The notes beneath the pieces were generated by a model, which saw only the letters and a program-made list of their open reading frames with translations, did not search any database and was not told the origin of the DNA. Source: Frigidibacter sp. RF13 (GTDB lineage: Bacteria > Pseudomonadota > Alphaproteobacteria > Rhodobacterales > Rhodobacteraceae). From it: DNA of 64,000 nt. Of this stretch, positions 51,404-62,916 are shown piece after piece (positions within the stretch are counted from its first letter, which is position 1; each line of letters opens with the position of its first letter). The DNA is taken from assembly GCF_026626305.1 (NCBI RefSeq), contig NZ_JAPNUE010000001.1:992001-1056000 (forward strand), read 5' to 3'. The position numbers and the translations under genes are program-made.

Positions 51404-51473
51404 GATCCCTCCTCATTCCCGCCGCTAGCGCTATCGCACCCGGCCACCGCAGGAAAGGCCCCTGTTATGCCCT

Positions 51474-51486
51474 TGCCGCACTGCAG
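51474..51486. promoter_or_regulatory. TGCCGCA-NN-GCAG motif upstream of mdh
   Basis: TGCCGCACTGCAG on the sense strand of mdh, ending 76 bases before its ATG, nearly the same distance as at ecm (73). Flank GCAGCG as at ecm. Fourth copy of the shared motif. Confidence 0.5.
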
Positions 51487-51517
51487 CGGGCTTGCGCGCC
51501 GAAAGCGAACCCTTTAG

Positions 51518-52525
<1,008 letters not shown>

Positions 52526-52568
52526 GCGAAGATCTGCGGGATGGGCCGCCCGGCCCCTCCCGCCAGCC

Positions 52569-53237
52569 ATGACCCGTCCCCCCTCCCCCTACCATGCCCC
52601 CGGCTTCTACGACGACGCGCTGGCGCGCGGACGTCACCGCGACATCGTCGGCGGGCGCTGGGATGAGACGGGGCGGCTGCAGCTGGCGATCCTCAGGCGC
52701 GAGGGCCTCGCACCTCACCATCGCCTCCTGGACATTGGCTGTGGTAGCCTGAGGCTTGGGGTACGTGCAGTGCCCTACCTCGACCCGGGAAACTATTGGG
52801 GCACCGACCTTTCAGGCGCTTTGATGCGGCGGGGCTACGAGCTCGAGCTCAATCAGAAGGACCGCCTGTCGCCCCAGCAACTGATCGAGGATGGCGACTT
52901 TGCCTTCCCGGGCGTGCCGGCGACCATCGACTATGCCATCGCCTTCGCCGTCTTCACCCATCTGCCCGACACGATGCTCGCCCTCGGCCTGTCCCGGGTC
53001 CGCCGCGCTTTCCCGGCGCTGAAACGGCTTCTCTTCACCACGTTCCTCGCACCCGAGACCGGCCCCGACCGCCCGCACCGGCAGCCCGATGGTGTCGTCA
53101 CCCATCCGGACCGCGCGCCCTGGCATCTGCCTTTGGCAACTGTAATGGCCCACGCCCAGGCGGCTGGTTTCACCCTGACCCGCCTGCCCGACCGGCTGCC
53201 GCGCGGCCAGGTCCTGTTCCGCGCCCTGCCGCGCTGA
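52569..53237 (+). CDS. Class I SAM-dependent methyltransferase
   Basis: 222-residue methyltransferase from ATG 52569. SAM motif I is RLLDIGCGSLRLGVRAVPYL, then NYWGTDLSGALMRRGYEL for motif II, and the later YAIAFAVFTHLPDTMLALGL. The N-terminal DDALARGRHRDIVGGRW pattern is typical of a small bacterial group. The substrate is unknown. It begins 43 bases after mdh, on the same strand, and 66 bases before pepT, so it may be co-transcribed with mdh. Confidence 0.85.
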   Translation: MTRPPSPYHAPGFYDDALARGRHRDIVGGRWDETGRLQLAILRREGLAPHHRLLDIGCGSLRLGVRAVPYLDPGNYWGTDLSGALMRRGYELELNQKDRLSPQQLIEDGDFAFPGVPATIDYAIAFAVFTHLPDTMLALGLSRVRRAFPALKRLLFTTFLAPETGPDRPHRQPDGVVTHPDRAPWHLPLATVMAHAQAAGFTLTRLPDRLPRGQVLFRALPR

Positions 53238-53303
53238 TCGGCCGCGCGGACTTGACTCTGACCGCGCCGCCACGCCTGATCCGCGCGATCAACGGAGCCC
53301 GCT

Positions 53304-54548
53304 ATGACCCCCGAATTCGACGCCGAACTCGAAGACCGCCTGACCCGCTATTGCGCGATAGACAGCCAGAGCGATGATGAAAGCCCCTCTTCGCCCTCGA
53401 CCGCGATCCAGCTCGACATGGCGCGCACCCTCGAACGCGAACTGACCGAGATCGGTGCTAAGGATGTGCGCATCACCGACTATGGCGCGGTGCTCGCCAC
53501 CATTCCCGGAACGGCGCCAGGGCCGATCATCGGATTACTCGCCCATGTCGATACCGCACCGCAGTACAATGCGACCGGCGTGAAGCCCCGCGTGATCCGC
53601 CGCTATAACGGTGGCGCCATAACCTTTCCCGACGCGCCCGATCTGGTTCTGTCGCCCGGAACCTCGCCCCACCTTGCCGACAAGGTCGGCGAGGATATCA
53701 TCACCGCTTCCGGCACCACGCTTCTTGGCGCCGACGACAAGGCGGGCGTCGCAGTGATCATGACCGCCGCGCGCCACCTTCTGTCGAACCCGGACGCGCC
53801 TCGCCCCACCCTGCGCATCGCCTTCACCCCCGACGAAGAGATCGGACGGGGCGTAGATGCCCGCCTGCCCGCCGACCTCGGCGCCGACTTCGCCTATACG
53901 TTCGATGGCGGAAAGGCAGGCGAGATCGAATATGAAAGCTTCTCGGCCGACGGTGCGACGGTCAGGATAACCGGTGTCTCGATCCACCCGGGCCTTGCGA
54001 AGGGCAAGATGGTGAACGCGATCCACCTTGCCGCGAAAATCGTCCAGACCCTGCCTCAGGCCACGATGACGCCCGAGGTGACGGACGGGACCGAAGGATT
54101 CATCCATGCCACGGGCATGACCGGCGGCTCGTCGGAGATGGTTCTGAAGTTCATCCTGCGCGATTTCGAACGCGAGGGGCTGGCCGCCAAGGGCGACCTT
54201 CTGCGGCAGGTCTGCGCCGCCGTGCAGGCGGGCGAGCCGCGCGCGAAGATCGAGGTCGAGATCAAGCCGCAATACCGCAACATGCGCTACTGGCTGGAAA
54301 AGGATATGACGCCCGTGGATCTCGCCCGTGACGCCTGCCGCGATCTGGGGATCGAACCGGTATCCGTGCCGATCCGCGGCGGCACAGACGGCTCCCGCCT
54401 GACCGAGATGGGCGTGCCCTGCCCCAATCTCTTCACCGGCATGCAGGAAATCCACGGCCCGCTTGAATGGATTTCGGTGCAGGACATGGCTCTGGCGACC
54501 CGCCTCTGCCTCGGGCTTGTCGCCCGGGCCGCACGCAGGACGGGTTGA
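53304..54548 (+). CDS. pepT: Peptidase T (tripeptide aminopeptidase)
   Basis: 414-residue M20-family metallopeptidase removing N-terminal residues from tripeptides. Zinc ligands are in IIGLLAHVDTAPQYN, TTLLGADDKAGVAVIMTAA and FTPDEEIGRGVD, with the second-half AYTFDGGKAGEIEYESF and IRGGTDGSRLTEMGVPCPNL typical of PepT. Length is normal. A GC hairpin (54557-54577) follows its stop. It appears to be a single gene. Confidence 0.95.
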   Translation: MTPEFDAELEDRLTRYCAIDSQSDDESPSSPSTAIQLDMARTLERELTEIGAKDVRITDYGAVLATIPGTAPGPIIGLLAHVDTAPQYNATGVKPRVIRRYNGGAITFPDAPDLVLSPGTSPHLADKVGEDIITASGTTLLGADDKAGVAVIMTAARHLLSNPDAPRPTLRIAFTPDEEIGRGVDARLPADLGADFAYTFDGGKAGEIEYESFSADGATVRITGVSIHPGLAKGKMVNAIHLAAKIVQTLPQATMTPEVTDGTEGFIHATGMTGGSSEMVLKFILRDFEREGLAAKGDLLRQVCAAVQAGEPRAKIEVEIKPQYRNMRYWLEKDMTPVDLARDACRDLGIEPVSVPIRGGTDGSRLTEMGVPCPNLFTGMQEIHGPLEWISVQDMALATRLCLGLVARAARRTG

Positions 54549-54556
54549 AAGCGGGC

Positions 54557-54577
54557 CTCGTCGGGCACGCCGACGAG
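54557..54577 (+). terminator. Hairpin after pepT
   Basis: Perfect 8-bp arms CTCGTCGG / CCGACGAG with a 5-base loop, 8 bases after the stop codon. No clear T-run. Confidence 0.5.
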
Positions 54578-54608
54578 ACACGAAGTGTCCGAGGAGGCAA
54601 GCGGCAAA

Positions 54609-54626
54609 GGTCCGGAATACCGGACC
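54609..54626 (+). terminator. Second hairpin between pepT and the next gene
   Basis: Perfect 7-bp arms GGTCCGG / CCGGACC with an AATA loop, 60 bases after pepT. It may back up the first hairpin; no T-run follows. Confidence 0.4.
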
Positions 54627-54687
54627 CGCCCTCTGGTTGATCCCGAGGGCGCGCTCGCGCAACTACCGCCCTGAAAAGGAGATCACC

Positions 54688-55917
54688 ATGCGCCCCTTCC
54701 CCCAGGCAACCCTCTGGGTCGCTCTCGTCGCTGCCCTCAACGCCGCAGGCCCCGCGCGCGCCGATCTGTCGCTGTCGCAGGAAATCGGCGCGAACGGCCT
54801 CGCCGCAACCGAGGTGCGGCTCGCGGCCCTTGCTGCGCCAACACCCGAAGAAACATTCGCGCTCGCCGGGGTCCGGTTCCTGCATGTCGTGGAGGTCGCG
54901 CTGCAGACCCAAGCGCGCGAGGGGATCTACGATGCTTCCGGCGTCATCCCCTTTGCCCGCCTCGCGCTTCAGGCGCCACACCGCGAAGGGCCGATGCGCC
55001 CCGAGGCGATGGCCGATCTGCTGAAAGCCGCCAATGCCGGGCTCGATGCCGCCCGCGCGCCGCTCGACAGCCTGCCGCCCGACGCGGACTTCGGGCTGGA
55101 AATCGCGCTCGGCGATCTCTGGTTCGATATCGACGGCGACGACGCCCGCGCGCCCGAGGAAAGCCTCTATGACATCCTCGGCCCGGAACTGCTCGGCTGG
55201 CGCTGGTCGGAACGGGACCCGGCGGCACCGATCCCCACCGTGCGGTTCGACGCGGCCGACGCGCACTGGCTCCGCGCCTACACCCACCTTCTTGGCGGCG
55301 TCACCGACGTGATCCTCGCTTATGACCCGACCGACGGCTACCGGCGCGTGCTGGAAAGCCACGCCGCCTTCGAAAACCTGAGCCCGCTGCCGCCGCCCGA
55401 CCCGGAGAATTACAATTTCCTGACGGGCTTCGGCGCGACGGTCGACAGTGTGGCACCGCTCTTCTGGGCGCTGCGGCAGGAACCGGATCGCGACCGGCTG
55501 CTGTCGGCGCACGGCCATTTCCTCGCGATGATTGCCGACAACCGCCTCTTCTGGCAGGCGGTCGCGCTGGAAACCGACGATGACGGGGAATGGCTGCCCA
55601 ACGACCGGCAGAAGGCCGCGCTCGGGATCGACCTGCCGCAAGGCACCGGCGAACGCTGGCTTGCCGTGCTGGCCGACGCCGAGGCGCTTCTCAAAGGTGA
55701 AAAGCTCGTGCCCTACTGGCGCCTCGGACCCGAGGCCGGGGTGAATATCGGCAAGCTCTTCACCGACCCGCGCCCGGTTGATTTCGTCGGCTGGATCCAG
55801 GGCGCCGATGCGCTGCCCTATCTGGAAAAGGGGCCGCTGGTCAGCGGCGAGAGCTGGGCCGGGTTCGAGCGGATGCTCAGCGGAAACAGCCTGATGATGG
55901 CTCTATATCTGAACTGA
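54688..55917 (+). CDS. Exported hypothetical protein
   Basis: 409-residue protein from ATG 54688, preceded by AAGGAG. It has a signal peptide (MRPFPQATLWVALVAALNAA, cleavage after ARA) and a helical, acidic mature part (EETFALAGVRFLHVVEVALQ, YRRVLESHAAFENLSPLPPP, WLAVLADAEALLKGEKLVPY). Dense Asp/Glu suggests a periplasmic, solvent-exposed protein. No family is recognised. It stands between pepT and the suc operon, with a 170-base gap to sucC that holds the paired GTGATCAC operator. Confidence 0.75.
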   Translation: MRPFPQATLWVALVAALNAAGPARADLSLSQEIGANGLAATEVRLAALAAPTPEETFALAGVRFLHVVEVALQTQAREGIYDASGVIPFARLALQAPHREGPMRPEAMADLLKAANAGLDAARAPLDSLPPDADFGLEIALGDLWFDIDGDDARAPEESLYDILGPELLGWRWSERDPAAPIPTVRFDAADAHWLRAYTHLLGGVTDVILAYDPTDGYRRVLESHAAFENLSPLPPPDPENYNFLTGFGATVDSVAPLFWALRQEPDRDRLLSAHGHFLAMIADNRLFWQAVALETDDDGEWLPNDRQKAALGIDLPQGTGERWLAVLADAEALLKGEKLVPYWRLGPEAGVNIGKLFTDPRPVDFVGWIQGADALPYLEKGPLVSGESWAGFERMLSGNSLMMALYLN

Positions 55918-55946
55918 TTTCCAGCCCATTGAGTCGCCGCCAGCCT

Positions 55947-55981
55947 TATGTGATCACACTTTTTTATCGTGTGATCACATA
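55947..55981. promoter_or_regulatory. Paired GTGATCAC operator upstream of sucC
   Basis: Two copies of the palindrome GTGATCAC (55950-55957 and 55971-55978), centres 21 bp apart, inside a perfect 13-bp inverted repeat (TATGTGATCACAC and its complement) with a 9-base TTTTTTATC spacer. It ends 106 bases before sucC. The centre spacing, palindrome and T-run are the same as in the element upstream of sdhC. Confidence 0.75.
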
Positions 55982-56087
55982 TTGCGTTTTTTCGCACTGA
56001 TCCGGCCCGCAAACGCATTTATCATTTGGTGAGCCCCTCCCGCTATGTCATGACGCGCGAAAGCATGACCAGCACGGGACCAATTTC

Positions 56088-57281
56088 ATGAACATCCATG
56101 AGTATCAGGCCAAGGCGCTTCTGCGCAGCTACGGAGCCCCCGTTTCCGACGGCCGCGTGGTTCTGAAGGCGGAAGACGCCAAGACCGCCGCAGGCGAACT
56201 TGACGGCCCGATCTGGGTGGTAAAATCGCAGATCCACGCGGGCGGCCGCGGCAAGGGCAAGTTCAAGGAGGCCGAGGCCGGCGACAAGGGCGGCGTCCGC
56301 ATCGCGCGTTCGGTCGAGGAGGCCGCGAACGAGGCCCGCAAGATGCTCGGCCGCACGCTCGTGACGCACCAGACCGGACCCTCGGGCAAGCAGGTCAACC
56401 GCATCTATATCGAAGACGGCAGCGACATCGCGCGCGAACTCTACCTCGCGCTGCTGGTGGACCGGCAAACCAGCCGCATCTCCTTCGTCTGCTCGACCGA
56501 AGGCGGCATGGATATCGAGGAAGTCGCCCATTCGACCCCCGAAAAGATCCTTTCCTTCTCGGTCGATCCGGCCACGGGCCTCTCCGACTTCCACGGCCGC
56601 CGCGTGGCCTATGCGCTGAAACTCGAAGGCGCGCAGGTCAAGCAATGCGTCGCGCTGATCCGCACCCTCTACAAGCTCTTCGTCGAGAAAGACATGGAGA
56701 TGCTGGAGATCAACCCGCTTGTCGTCACCAAGGACGGCACGGTCAAATGCCTCGACGCCAAGATGGGCTTCGACGGCAACGCGCTTTACCGCCACGCCGA
56801 CATCCTCGCCCTGAAGGACGAGACCGAGGAAGACCCGAAGGAACTCGCGGCCTCCAAGTTCGACCTGAACTACATCGCGCTCGATGGCGAGATCGGCTGC
56901 ATGGTGAACGGCGCGGGCCTCGCTATGGCCACGATGGACATCATCAAGCTTTACGGCGCCGAACCGGCGAACTTCCTCGACGTCGGCGGCGGCGCGACGA
57001 AAGAGAAGGTCACCGAAGCCTTCAAGATCATCACATCGGACCCCAACGTCAAAGGCATCCTCGTCAACATCTTCGGCGGCATCATGCGCTGCGACGTCAT
57101 CGCCGAAGGCATCATCGCCGCGGTGAAGGAAGTGGGCCTGAAGGTGCCGCTGGTCGTGCGGCTCGAAGGAACCAACGTCGAGAAGGGCAAGGAGATCATC
57201 GCCGGTTCCGGCCTGAACGTGATCGCGGGGGACAACCTGAGCGATGCGGCACAAAAGATCGTGAAGGCGGTGCGGGGGTGA
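56088..57281 (+). CDS. sucC: Succinyl-CoA synthetase beta subunit (ADP/GDP-forming)
   Basis: 397-residue ATP-grasp subunit of succinyl-CoA synthetase. It begins [20 protein letters not shown], followed by [20 protein letters not shown] and [20 protein letters not shown], and ends with [20 protein letters not shown] and [18 protein letters not shown]. It leads the suc operon. A small unrecognised gene lies between it and sucD, with a 2-base gap to the former. Confidence 0.98.
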   Translation: MNIHEYQAKALLRSYGAPVSDGRVVLKAEDAKTAAGELDGPIWVVKSQIHAGGRGKGKFKEAEAGDKGGVRIARSVEEAANEARKMLGRTLVTHQTGPSGKQVNRIYIEDGSDIARELYLALLVDRQTSRISFVCSTEGGMDIEEVAHSTPEKILSFSVDPATGLSDFHGRRVAYALKLEGAQVKQCVALIRTLYKLFVEKDMEMLEINPLVVTKDGTVKCLDAKMGFDGNALYRHADILALKDETEEDPKELAASKFDLNYIALDGEIGCMVNGAGLAMATMDIIKLYGAEPANFLDVGGGATKEKVTEAFKIITSDPNVKGILVNIFGGIMRCDVIAEGIIAAVKEVGLKVPLVVRLEGTNVEKGKEIIAGSGLNVIAGDNLSDAAQKIVKAVRG

Positions 57282-57283
57282 AG

Positions 57284-57760
57284 ATGCGCCGCGTTCTCGC
57301 TGGAACTGTGATCGCTGTGTGCTTGGCAAGTACGGCAAACGCTTCATCATGGCTCGAAACTGGCCGTGAGGGGCTAGAGCTGTGTGCTGAAAACCTAAAG
57401 GACAAGCGCGCGGTACAAACCGCAATGGATCAAGCGGGTTGGCGCTACGAAGGGAGCGAAGGGACCGTCAAGGGTTATTCGAAAGACGGGCGCCGCATCA
57501 TCGTGATCCACGGCGAATGGCATCCTCGGAAGCTGGCCTGCGGTATCATGGTCAGAAAAATGACGCCTGATCAGGCGATAGAAATGGCAAAGGCATTTCT
57601 TCCGAATATCGCCGACGCGAAGTCATCGAAGCGAAGTAAGCCGGATTCAATTGCCGAATGGACCGGCCGATTTCAGGGCGTTGCAGTTCGTCTTGCAGCG
57701 ACCCGCGAAGGCAACATTGGAATCAATCACGGCGCCGCCGTTGTTTTGACCGAAGAATAG
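57284..57760 (+). CDS. Exported hypothetical protein between sucC and sucD
   Basis: 158-residue protein from ATG 57284, 2 bases after the sucC stop. It has a signal peptide ([20 protein letters not shown]) and two cysteines (LELCAENL and KLACGIMV). It contains [20 protein letters not shown] and [20 protein letters not shown], with no family recognised. Codons such as ggt, aaa, gca and gtt are more frequent than in the flanking suc genes. It therefore looks like an inserted gene carried on the suc transcript. sucD follows 11 bases later. Confidence 0.68.
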   Translation: MRRVLAGTVIAVCLASTANASSWLETGREGLELCAENLKDKRAVQTAMDQAGWRYEGSEGTVKGYSKDGRRIIVIHGEWHPRKLACGIMVRKMTPDQAIEMAKAFLPNIADAKSSKRSKPDSIAEWTGRFQGVAVRLAATREGNIGINHGAAVVLTEE

Positions 57761-57771
57761 GAGCCAACGGT

Positions 57772-58653
57772 ATGTCCGTCCTCGTCAACAAATCCACCCG
57801 CGTCATCTGTCAGGGGCTTACTGGCAGCCAAGGCACGTTCCATACCGAGCAGGCCATCGCCTATGGCACCCAGATGGTCGGCGGCGTGACGCCCGGCAAG
57901 GGTGGCAGCGATCACCTCGGCCTGCCGGTCTTCGATAGTGTCCACGAGGCCCGCGCCGCGACCAGCGCCAATGCCTCCGTCATCTATGTCCCCCCGCCCT
58001 TCGCGGCCGACTCTATCCTCGAGGCGATCGACGCCGAAATGGAGCTTATCGTCTGCATCACCGAAGGCATCCCGGTCCTAGACATGATGAAAGTGAAGCG
58101 CGCGCTCCTCAATTCGAAGTCGCGCCTGATCGGGCCGAACTGCCCCGGTGTCATCACCCCGAGCGAATGCAAGATCGGCATCATGCCCGGCCATATCCAC
58201 CAGAAGGGCTCAGTGGGCGTCGTCTCGCGCTCCGGCACGCTCACCTATGAGGCGGTGAAACAGACGACCGATTTGGGCCTCGGCCAGTCCTCGGCCGTGG
58301 GCATCGGCGGCGACCCGATCAAGGGCACCGAACATATCGACGTATTGGAGATGTTCCTCGCCGACCCCGAGACCCAGTCGATCATCATGATCGGCGAGAT
58401 CGGCGGCTCGGCCGAGGAGGAAGCGGCCCAGTTCCTCGCCGATGAAAAGAAGCGCGGCCGCTGGAAGCCGACCGCAGGCTTCATCGCCGGCCGTACGGCG
58501 CCCAAAGGCCGCCGCATGGGCCACGCCGGCGCCATCGTCGCGGGCGGCAAGGGCGACGCGGAATCGAAGATCGAGGCGATGAAATCGGCCGGGATCGTCG
58601 TCGCCGACAGCCCCGCCCATCTGGGCGAGGCGGTGCAGAAGGCGATCGGCTGA
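57772..58653 (+). CDS. sucD: Succinyl-CoA synthetase alpha subunit
   Basis: 293-residue CoA-binding and phosphohistidine subunit. It begins [20 protein letters not shown] with the [14 protein letters not shown] motif, has [20 protein letters not shown], and the active-site region [20 protein letters not shown] with the phosphorylated His in GHAGAI. ATG 57772 follows GGAG; a frame extending upstream overlaps the small gene and is rejected. sucA follows after a 50-base gap with a strong hairpin. Confidence 0.98.
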   Translation: MSVLVNKSTRVICQGLTGSQGTFHTEQAIAYGTQMVGGVTPGKGGSDHLGLPVFDSVHEARAATSANASVIYVPPPFAADSILEAIDAEMELIVCITEGIPVLDMMKVKRALLNSKSRLIGPNCPGVITPSECKIGIMPGHIHQKGSVGVVSRSGTLTYEAVKQTTDLGLGQSSAVGIGGDPIKGTEHIDVLEMFLADPETQSIIMIGEIGGSAEEEAAQFLADEKKRGRWKPTAGFIAGRTAPKGRRMGHAGAIVAGGKGDAESKIEAMKSAGIVVADSPAHLGEAVQKAIG

Positions 58654-58660
58654 TTATCCC

Positions 58661-58681
58661 GCCCCGGCCCTCGGCCGGGGC
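58661..58681 (+). repeat. GC hairpin between sucD and sucA
   Basis: Perfect 9-bp arms GCCCCGGCC / GGCCGGGGC with a CTC loop and pyrimidine-rich tail. It lies inside the operon, so complete termination is unlikely; it may stabilise the sucCD mRNA or cause partial termination. The sequence nearly matches the hairpin at 63464-63484, suggesting a dispersed repeat. Confidence 0.6.
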
Positions 58682-58703
58682 CTTCCCTCTTAGAGGTGAC
58701 CCC

Positions 58704-61652
58704 ATGACCGACCATCCCCAGAACGACCAGTTCCACGCCTCCTCCTTCCTGCAAGGCGCGAATGCGGAATATGTCGAACAGATGTATGCCCGTTTCGCCA
58801 GCGATCCGCAGGCGGTGGATTCGACCTGGGCCGCCTTCTTCCGCTCGCTCGGCGACCGGGAAGTGGACGTGAAGAAAGAGGCGCAGGGCGCCTCCTGGGA
58901 CCGGACCGACTGGCCGCCCAGCCCGACCGACGACCTCACCGCCGCCATGACTGGCGAATGGCCCGCCGATGCGAAGGCCGTGGGCGAGAAGATCCGCGCC
59001 AAGGCGGCGGAAACGGGCGCCAAGGTCACCGGCGATGACCTGAAGCGCGCGGTGCTTGATAGCTTGCGCGCGCTCATGCTGATCCGCGCCTACCGGATCC
59101 GCGGCCATCTCGCCGCCGACCTCGACCCGCTCGGAATGGCCGAAAAGCCCTATATGCCGGAGCTTGACCCGGCCTCCTACGGCTTCACCGAGGCCGACAT
59201 GGACCGGCCGATCTTCATCGACATGGTTCTTGGCCTCGAACATGCCTCGATGCGCGAGATCATCGACATCGTCCGCCGCACCTATTGCGGCACGTTCGCG
59301 CTGCAATACATGCATATCTCCGACCCCGAACAGGCCGGTTGGCTGAAGGAACGGATCGAGGGCTACGGCAAGGAGATCACCTTCACCCGCGAGGGCCGCC
59401 GCGCGATCCTGAACAAGCTGGTCGAGGCCGAAGGGTTCGAGAAGTTCCTCCATGTGAAATACACCGGCACCAAACGCTTCGGCCTTGATGGCGGCGAGGC
59501 GCTCATTCCGGCGATGGAAGCCATGATCAAGGTGGGCGGTGCCCATGGCGTGAAGGAGATCGTCATCGGCATGCCGCACCGCGGGCGGCTCAACATCCTC
59601 GCCAACGTGATGCAGAAGCCATACCGGGCGATCTTCAACGAATTCCAGGGCGGCAGTTTCAAACCCGACTCCGTCGATGGCTCGGGCGATGTGAAATACC
59701 ACCTCGGCGCCTCTTCGGACCGGACGTTCGACGACAACACCGTCCACCTCAGCCTGACCGCGAACCCCAGCCACCTCGAGGCGGTGAACCCGGTCGTCCT
59801 CGGCAAGGTCCGCGCCAAGCAGGACCAATATGGCGACACCGCCGACCGGACGGCGGTGCTGCCCGTGCTGCTGCATGGCGATGCCGCCTTTGCGGGCCAG
59901 GGCGTGGTGGCCGAATGCCTGCAGCTGTCTGGCATCAAGGGCCACCGGACAGGGGGCTGCCTTCATATCATCGTCAACAACCAGATCGGCTTTACCACCG
60001 CGCCGGCTTTTAGCCGCACCTCGCCCTATCCGACCGACATCGCGCTGATGGTCGAGGCGCCGATCTTCCACGTCAACGGCGACGACCCCGAGGCTGTGGT
60101 CCATGCCGCCAAGGTCGCCACCGAATTCCGCCAGAAGTTCCACAAGGACGTGGTGATCGACATCTTCTGCTACCGCCGCTTCGGTCACAATGAAGGCGAC
60201 GAGCCGATGTTCACCAACCCGGCGATGTATGCCCGTATCCGCAAGCAGAAGACGACGCTGCAGCTTTATACCGAACGTCTTGTCGCCGATGGGCTGATCC
60301 CGGAAGGCGAGATCGAGGATATGAAGGCCGCCTTCCAGGCCAAGCTGAACGAGGAATTCGAGACCGGCCGCGACTACAAGCCCAACAAGGCCGACTGGCT
60401 TGACGGCCGCTGGGGCCGGATGAAGACCAAGGACCTCGACAATTACCAGCGCGGCGAGACCTGGATCAAGGCCGAGACCTTCAAGGAAATCGGCGCGGCG
60501 CTGACGCGCGTGCCCGAAGGGTTCGACCTGCACAAGACCGTCGCCCGCCAGTTGGACGCCAAGGCCAAGATGTTCGAAACCGGTAAGGGCTTCGACTGGG
60601 CCACGGCCGAGGCACTGGCCTTCGGCTCGCTCCTGACCGAAAGCTTCCCGGTCCGCCTCTCGGGGCAGGATTGCACGCGCGGCACCTTCTCGCAGCGCCA
60701 TTCCGGCTGGGTCGACCAGACGACCGAGGAACGCCACTATCCGCTGAACCACATCCGCGCCGGCCAGGCGCGGTATGAGGTCATCGATTCGATGCTCTCG
60801 GAATATGCGGTCCTCGGCTTCGAATATGGCTATTCGCTGTCGGAACCCAACGCGCTCACGCTCTGGGAAGCCCAGTTCGGCGATTTCGCCAACGGCGCGC
60901 AGATCATGTTCGACCAGTTCATCAATTCGGGCGAAAGCAAATGGCTCCGCATGTCGGGCCTTGTCTGCCTTCTGCCGCACGGGTTCGAAGGCCAGGGGCC
61001 GGAACATTCTTCGGCGCGGCTCGAACGCTTCCTGCAGCTTTCGGCGCATGACAACTGGATCGTCGCCAACTGCACCACGCCGTCGAACTATTTCCACATC
61101 CTGCGCCGCCAGATGCACCGCGACTATCGCAAGCCGCTCATCCTGATGACGCCGAAATCGCTTCTGCGCCATCCGATGGCGATCTCGGATGCCGAGGATT
61201 TCACCGACGGCTCCTACTTCCACCGCTGCCTCTGGGACGATGCCCAGAAGGGTCATTCGGAACTGAAGCTGAAACCCGACGCCAAGATCAAGCGCGTCGT
61301 CCTCTGCTCGGGCAAGGTCTATTACGACCTTCTGGCCGAACGCGACGCGCGCGGCCAGGACGACACCTACCTTCTGCGGGTCGAGCAGCTTTATCCCGTG
61401 CCCGGCAAGTCGCTTCGCACCGAACTCTCGCGCTTCCTCGGCGCCGAGATCGTCTGGTGCCAGGAGGAACCCAAGAACCAGGGCGCCTGGTTCCACATGG
61501 ACCCGGCGCTCGAGGAAATTCTCATCGACATCGGCGCCAAGCACAAACGCGCCCGCTATGCGGGCCGCGTGGCCTCGGCCTCGCCGGCGACCGGCCTCGC
61601 CTCGCGCCACAAATACGAACAGGAAACCCTCGTCAAAGAGGCTCTGGGCTGA
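58704..61652 (+). CDS. sucA: 2-oxoglutarate dehydrogenase E1 component
   Basis: 982-residue thiamine diphosphate-dependent E1 subunit. It begins with [19 protein letters not shown]; the cofactor and substrate regions include [60 protein letters not shown] and [16 protein letters not shown]. The C-terminal half has [20 protein letters not shown] and [20 protein letters not shown]. It follows sucD and precedes sucB by 37 bases. The lpd gene expected next is not in this window. Confidence 0.98.
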   Translation: MTDHPQNDQFHASSFLQGANAEYVEQMYARFASDPQAVDSTWAAFFRSLGDREVDVKKEAQGASWDRTDWPPSPTDDLTAAMTGEWPADAKAVGEKIRAKAAETGAKVTGDDLKRAVLDSLRALMLIRAYRIRGHLAADLDPLGMAEKPYMPELDPASYGFTEADMDRPIFIDMVLGLEHASMREIIDIVRRTYCGTFALQYMHISDPEQAGWLKERIEGYGKEITFTREGRRAILNKLVEAEGFEKFLHVKYTGTKRFGLDGGEALIPAMEAMIKVGGAHGVKEIVIGMPHRGRLNILANVMQKPYRAIFNEFQGGSFKPDSVDGSGDVKYHLGASSDRTFDDNTVHLSLTANPSHLEAVNPVVLGKVRAKQDQYGDTADRTAVLPVLLHGDAAFAGQGVVAECLQLSGIKGHRTGGCLHIIVNNQIGFTTAPAFSRTSPYPTDIALMVEAPIFHVNGDDPEAVVHAAKVATEFRQKFHKDVVIDIFCYRRFGHNEGDEPMFTNPAMYARIRKQKTTLQLYTERLVADGLIPEGEIEDMKAAFQAKLNEEFETGRDYKPNKADWLDGRWGRMKTKDLDNYQRGETWIKAETFKEIGAALTRVPEGFDLHKTVARQLDAKAKMFETGKGFDWATAEALAFGSLLTESFPVRLSGQDCTRGTFSQRHSGWVDQTTEERHYPLNHIRAGQARYEVIDSMLSEYAVLGFEYGYSLSEPNALTLWEAQFGDFANGAQIMFDQFINSGESKWLRMSGLVCLLPHGFEGQGPEHSSARLERFLQLSAHDNWIVANCTTPSNYFHILRRQMHRDYRKPLILMTPKSLLRHPMAISDAEDFTDGSYFHRCLWDDAQKGHSELKLKPDAKIKRVVLCSGKVYYDLLAERDARGQDDTYLLRVEQLYPVPGKSLRTELSRFLGAEIVWCQEEPKNQGAWFHMDPALEEILIDIGAKHKRARYAGRVASASPATGLASRHKYEQETLVKEALG

Positions 61653-61689
61653 CCGCCCTCTGCCCCGAACCTCTCAGGAGCTAAGTGAA

Positions 61690-62916
61690 ATGACTGACGT
61701 AATGGTCCCCTCCCTCGGCGAAAGCGTCACCGAAGCCACCGTCTCGACCTGGTTCAAGAAGGTCGGCGACGCCGTGAAGGTCGACGAGATGCTCTGCGAA
61801 CTCGAAACCGACAAGGTCTCGGTCGAGGTCCCCTCGCCGGTCGCGGGCGTGCTGGCCGAAATCATCGCGCCCGAAGGAACGACGGTCGACCCCAAGGCCC
61901 GCCTCGCGATCATCAGCGAAGGCGCCACCGCAAGCGCGCCCGCGAAGGCCGAAGCGCCCAAGGCCGAAGCCGCCGCGCCTGCACCTGCTGCCGCGCCCGC
62001 CGCCAAGGATGTCGAGGATGCCCCCGCCGCCAAGAAGGCGATGGCCGAGGCTGGCCTTTCCCGTGACCAGGTCCAGCCTTCGGGCCGCGATGGCCGGGTG
62101 ATGAAGGAAGACGTGGCCCGCGCGGTCGCGGGCCAGGCCGCGGCCCAGCCCGCCGTCGCCTCCGCGGTCCCCGCGCCCGCCGCCGCGCCCCGCGCCCCGG
62201 TCCCTGCCGAAGATGCGGCGCGCGAGGAACGGGTGAAGATGACCCGCCTCCGCGCCACCATCGCCCGCCGCCTGAAGGACGCCCAGAACACCGCCGCCAT
62301 GCTGACGACCTACAACGAGGTCGACATGTCGGGCGTGATGGACACCCGCAACACCTACAAGGACGCGTTCGAGAAGAAGCACGGCGTGAAGATGGGCTTC
62401 ATGTCCTTCTTCGTGAAGGCCTGCTGCCACGCGCTGAAAGAGGTGCCCGAGGTCAATGCCGAAATCGACGGCGGCGACATCGTCTACAAGAACTACGTCC
62501 ACATGGGCGTGGCCGTCGGCACCCCGTCCGGGCTCGTCGTCCCCGTCGTCCGCGATGCCGATCAGATGTCTTTCGCTGCAATCGAGAAAAAGATCGCCGA
62601 ACTGGGCCTCCGCGCCCGCGACGGCAAACTCTCGATGGCCGAGATGCAGGGCGGCTCGTTCACCATCTCGAACGGCGGCGTCTACGGCAGCCTCATGTCG
62701 TCGCCCATCCTCAACCCTCCGCAATCCGGCATCCTCGGCATGCACAAGATCCAGGACCGCCCCGTCGTGGTGAACGGCCAGATCGTCATCCGCCCGATGA
62801 TGTATCTCGCCTTGAGCTACGACCACCGGATCGTCGATGGCAAAGGGGCGGTGACGTTCCTCGTCCGCGTCAAGGAGGCGCTGGAAGACCCGCGCCGGCT
62901 GCTGATGGATTTGTGA
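61690..62916 (+). CDS. sucB: 2-oxoglutarate dehydrogenase E2 (dihydrolipoamide succinyltransferase)
   Basis: 408-residue E2 subunit from ATG 61690. One lipoyl domain carries the lipoylated Lys42 in [19 protein letters not shown]; an Ala/Pro-rich linker and an E3-binding domain ([20 protein letters not shown]) follow; the catalytic domain contains [20 protein letters not shown] and the active His/Asp in [17 protein letters not shown]. The usual single lipoyl domain of SucB is present. A GTG start overlapping its stop begins an unrecognised gene. Confidence 0.97.
   Translation: MTDVMVPSLGESVTEATVSTWFKKVGDAVKVDEMLCELETDKVSVEVPSPVAGVLAEIIAPEGTTVDPKARLAIISEGATASAPAKAEAPKAEAAAPAPAAAPAAKDVEDAPAAKKAMAEAGLSRDQVQPSGRDGRVMKEDVARAVAGQAAAQPAVASAVPAPAAAPRAPVPAEDAAREERVKMTRLRATIARRLKDAQNTAAMLTTYNEVDMSGVMDTRNTYKDAFEKKHGVKMGFMSFFVKACCHALKEVPEVNAEIDGGDIVYKNYVHMGVAVGTPSGLVVPVVRDADQMSFAAIEKKIAELGLRARDGKLSMAEMQGGSFTISNGGVYGSLMSSPILNPPQSGILGMHKIQDRPVVVNGQIVIRPMMYLALSYDHRIVDGKGAVTFLVRVKEALEDPRRLLMDL

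Noticed and set aside
58245..61610. A very long open frame (over 1100 codons) on the minus strand opposite sucA and sucD
   Set aside because: It mirrors sucA and sucD, which have clear full-length family matches. GC-rich third positions commonly keep the opposite strand open, and the product shows no domain.
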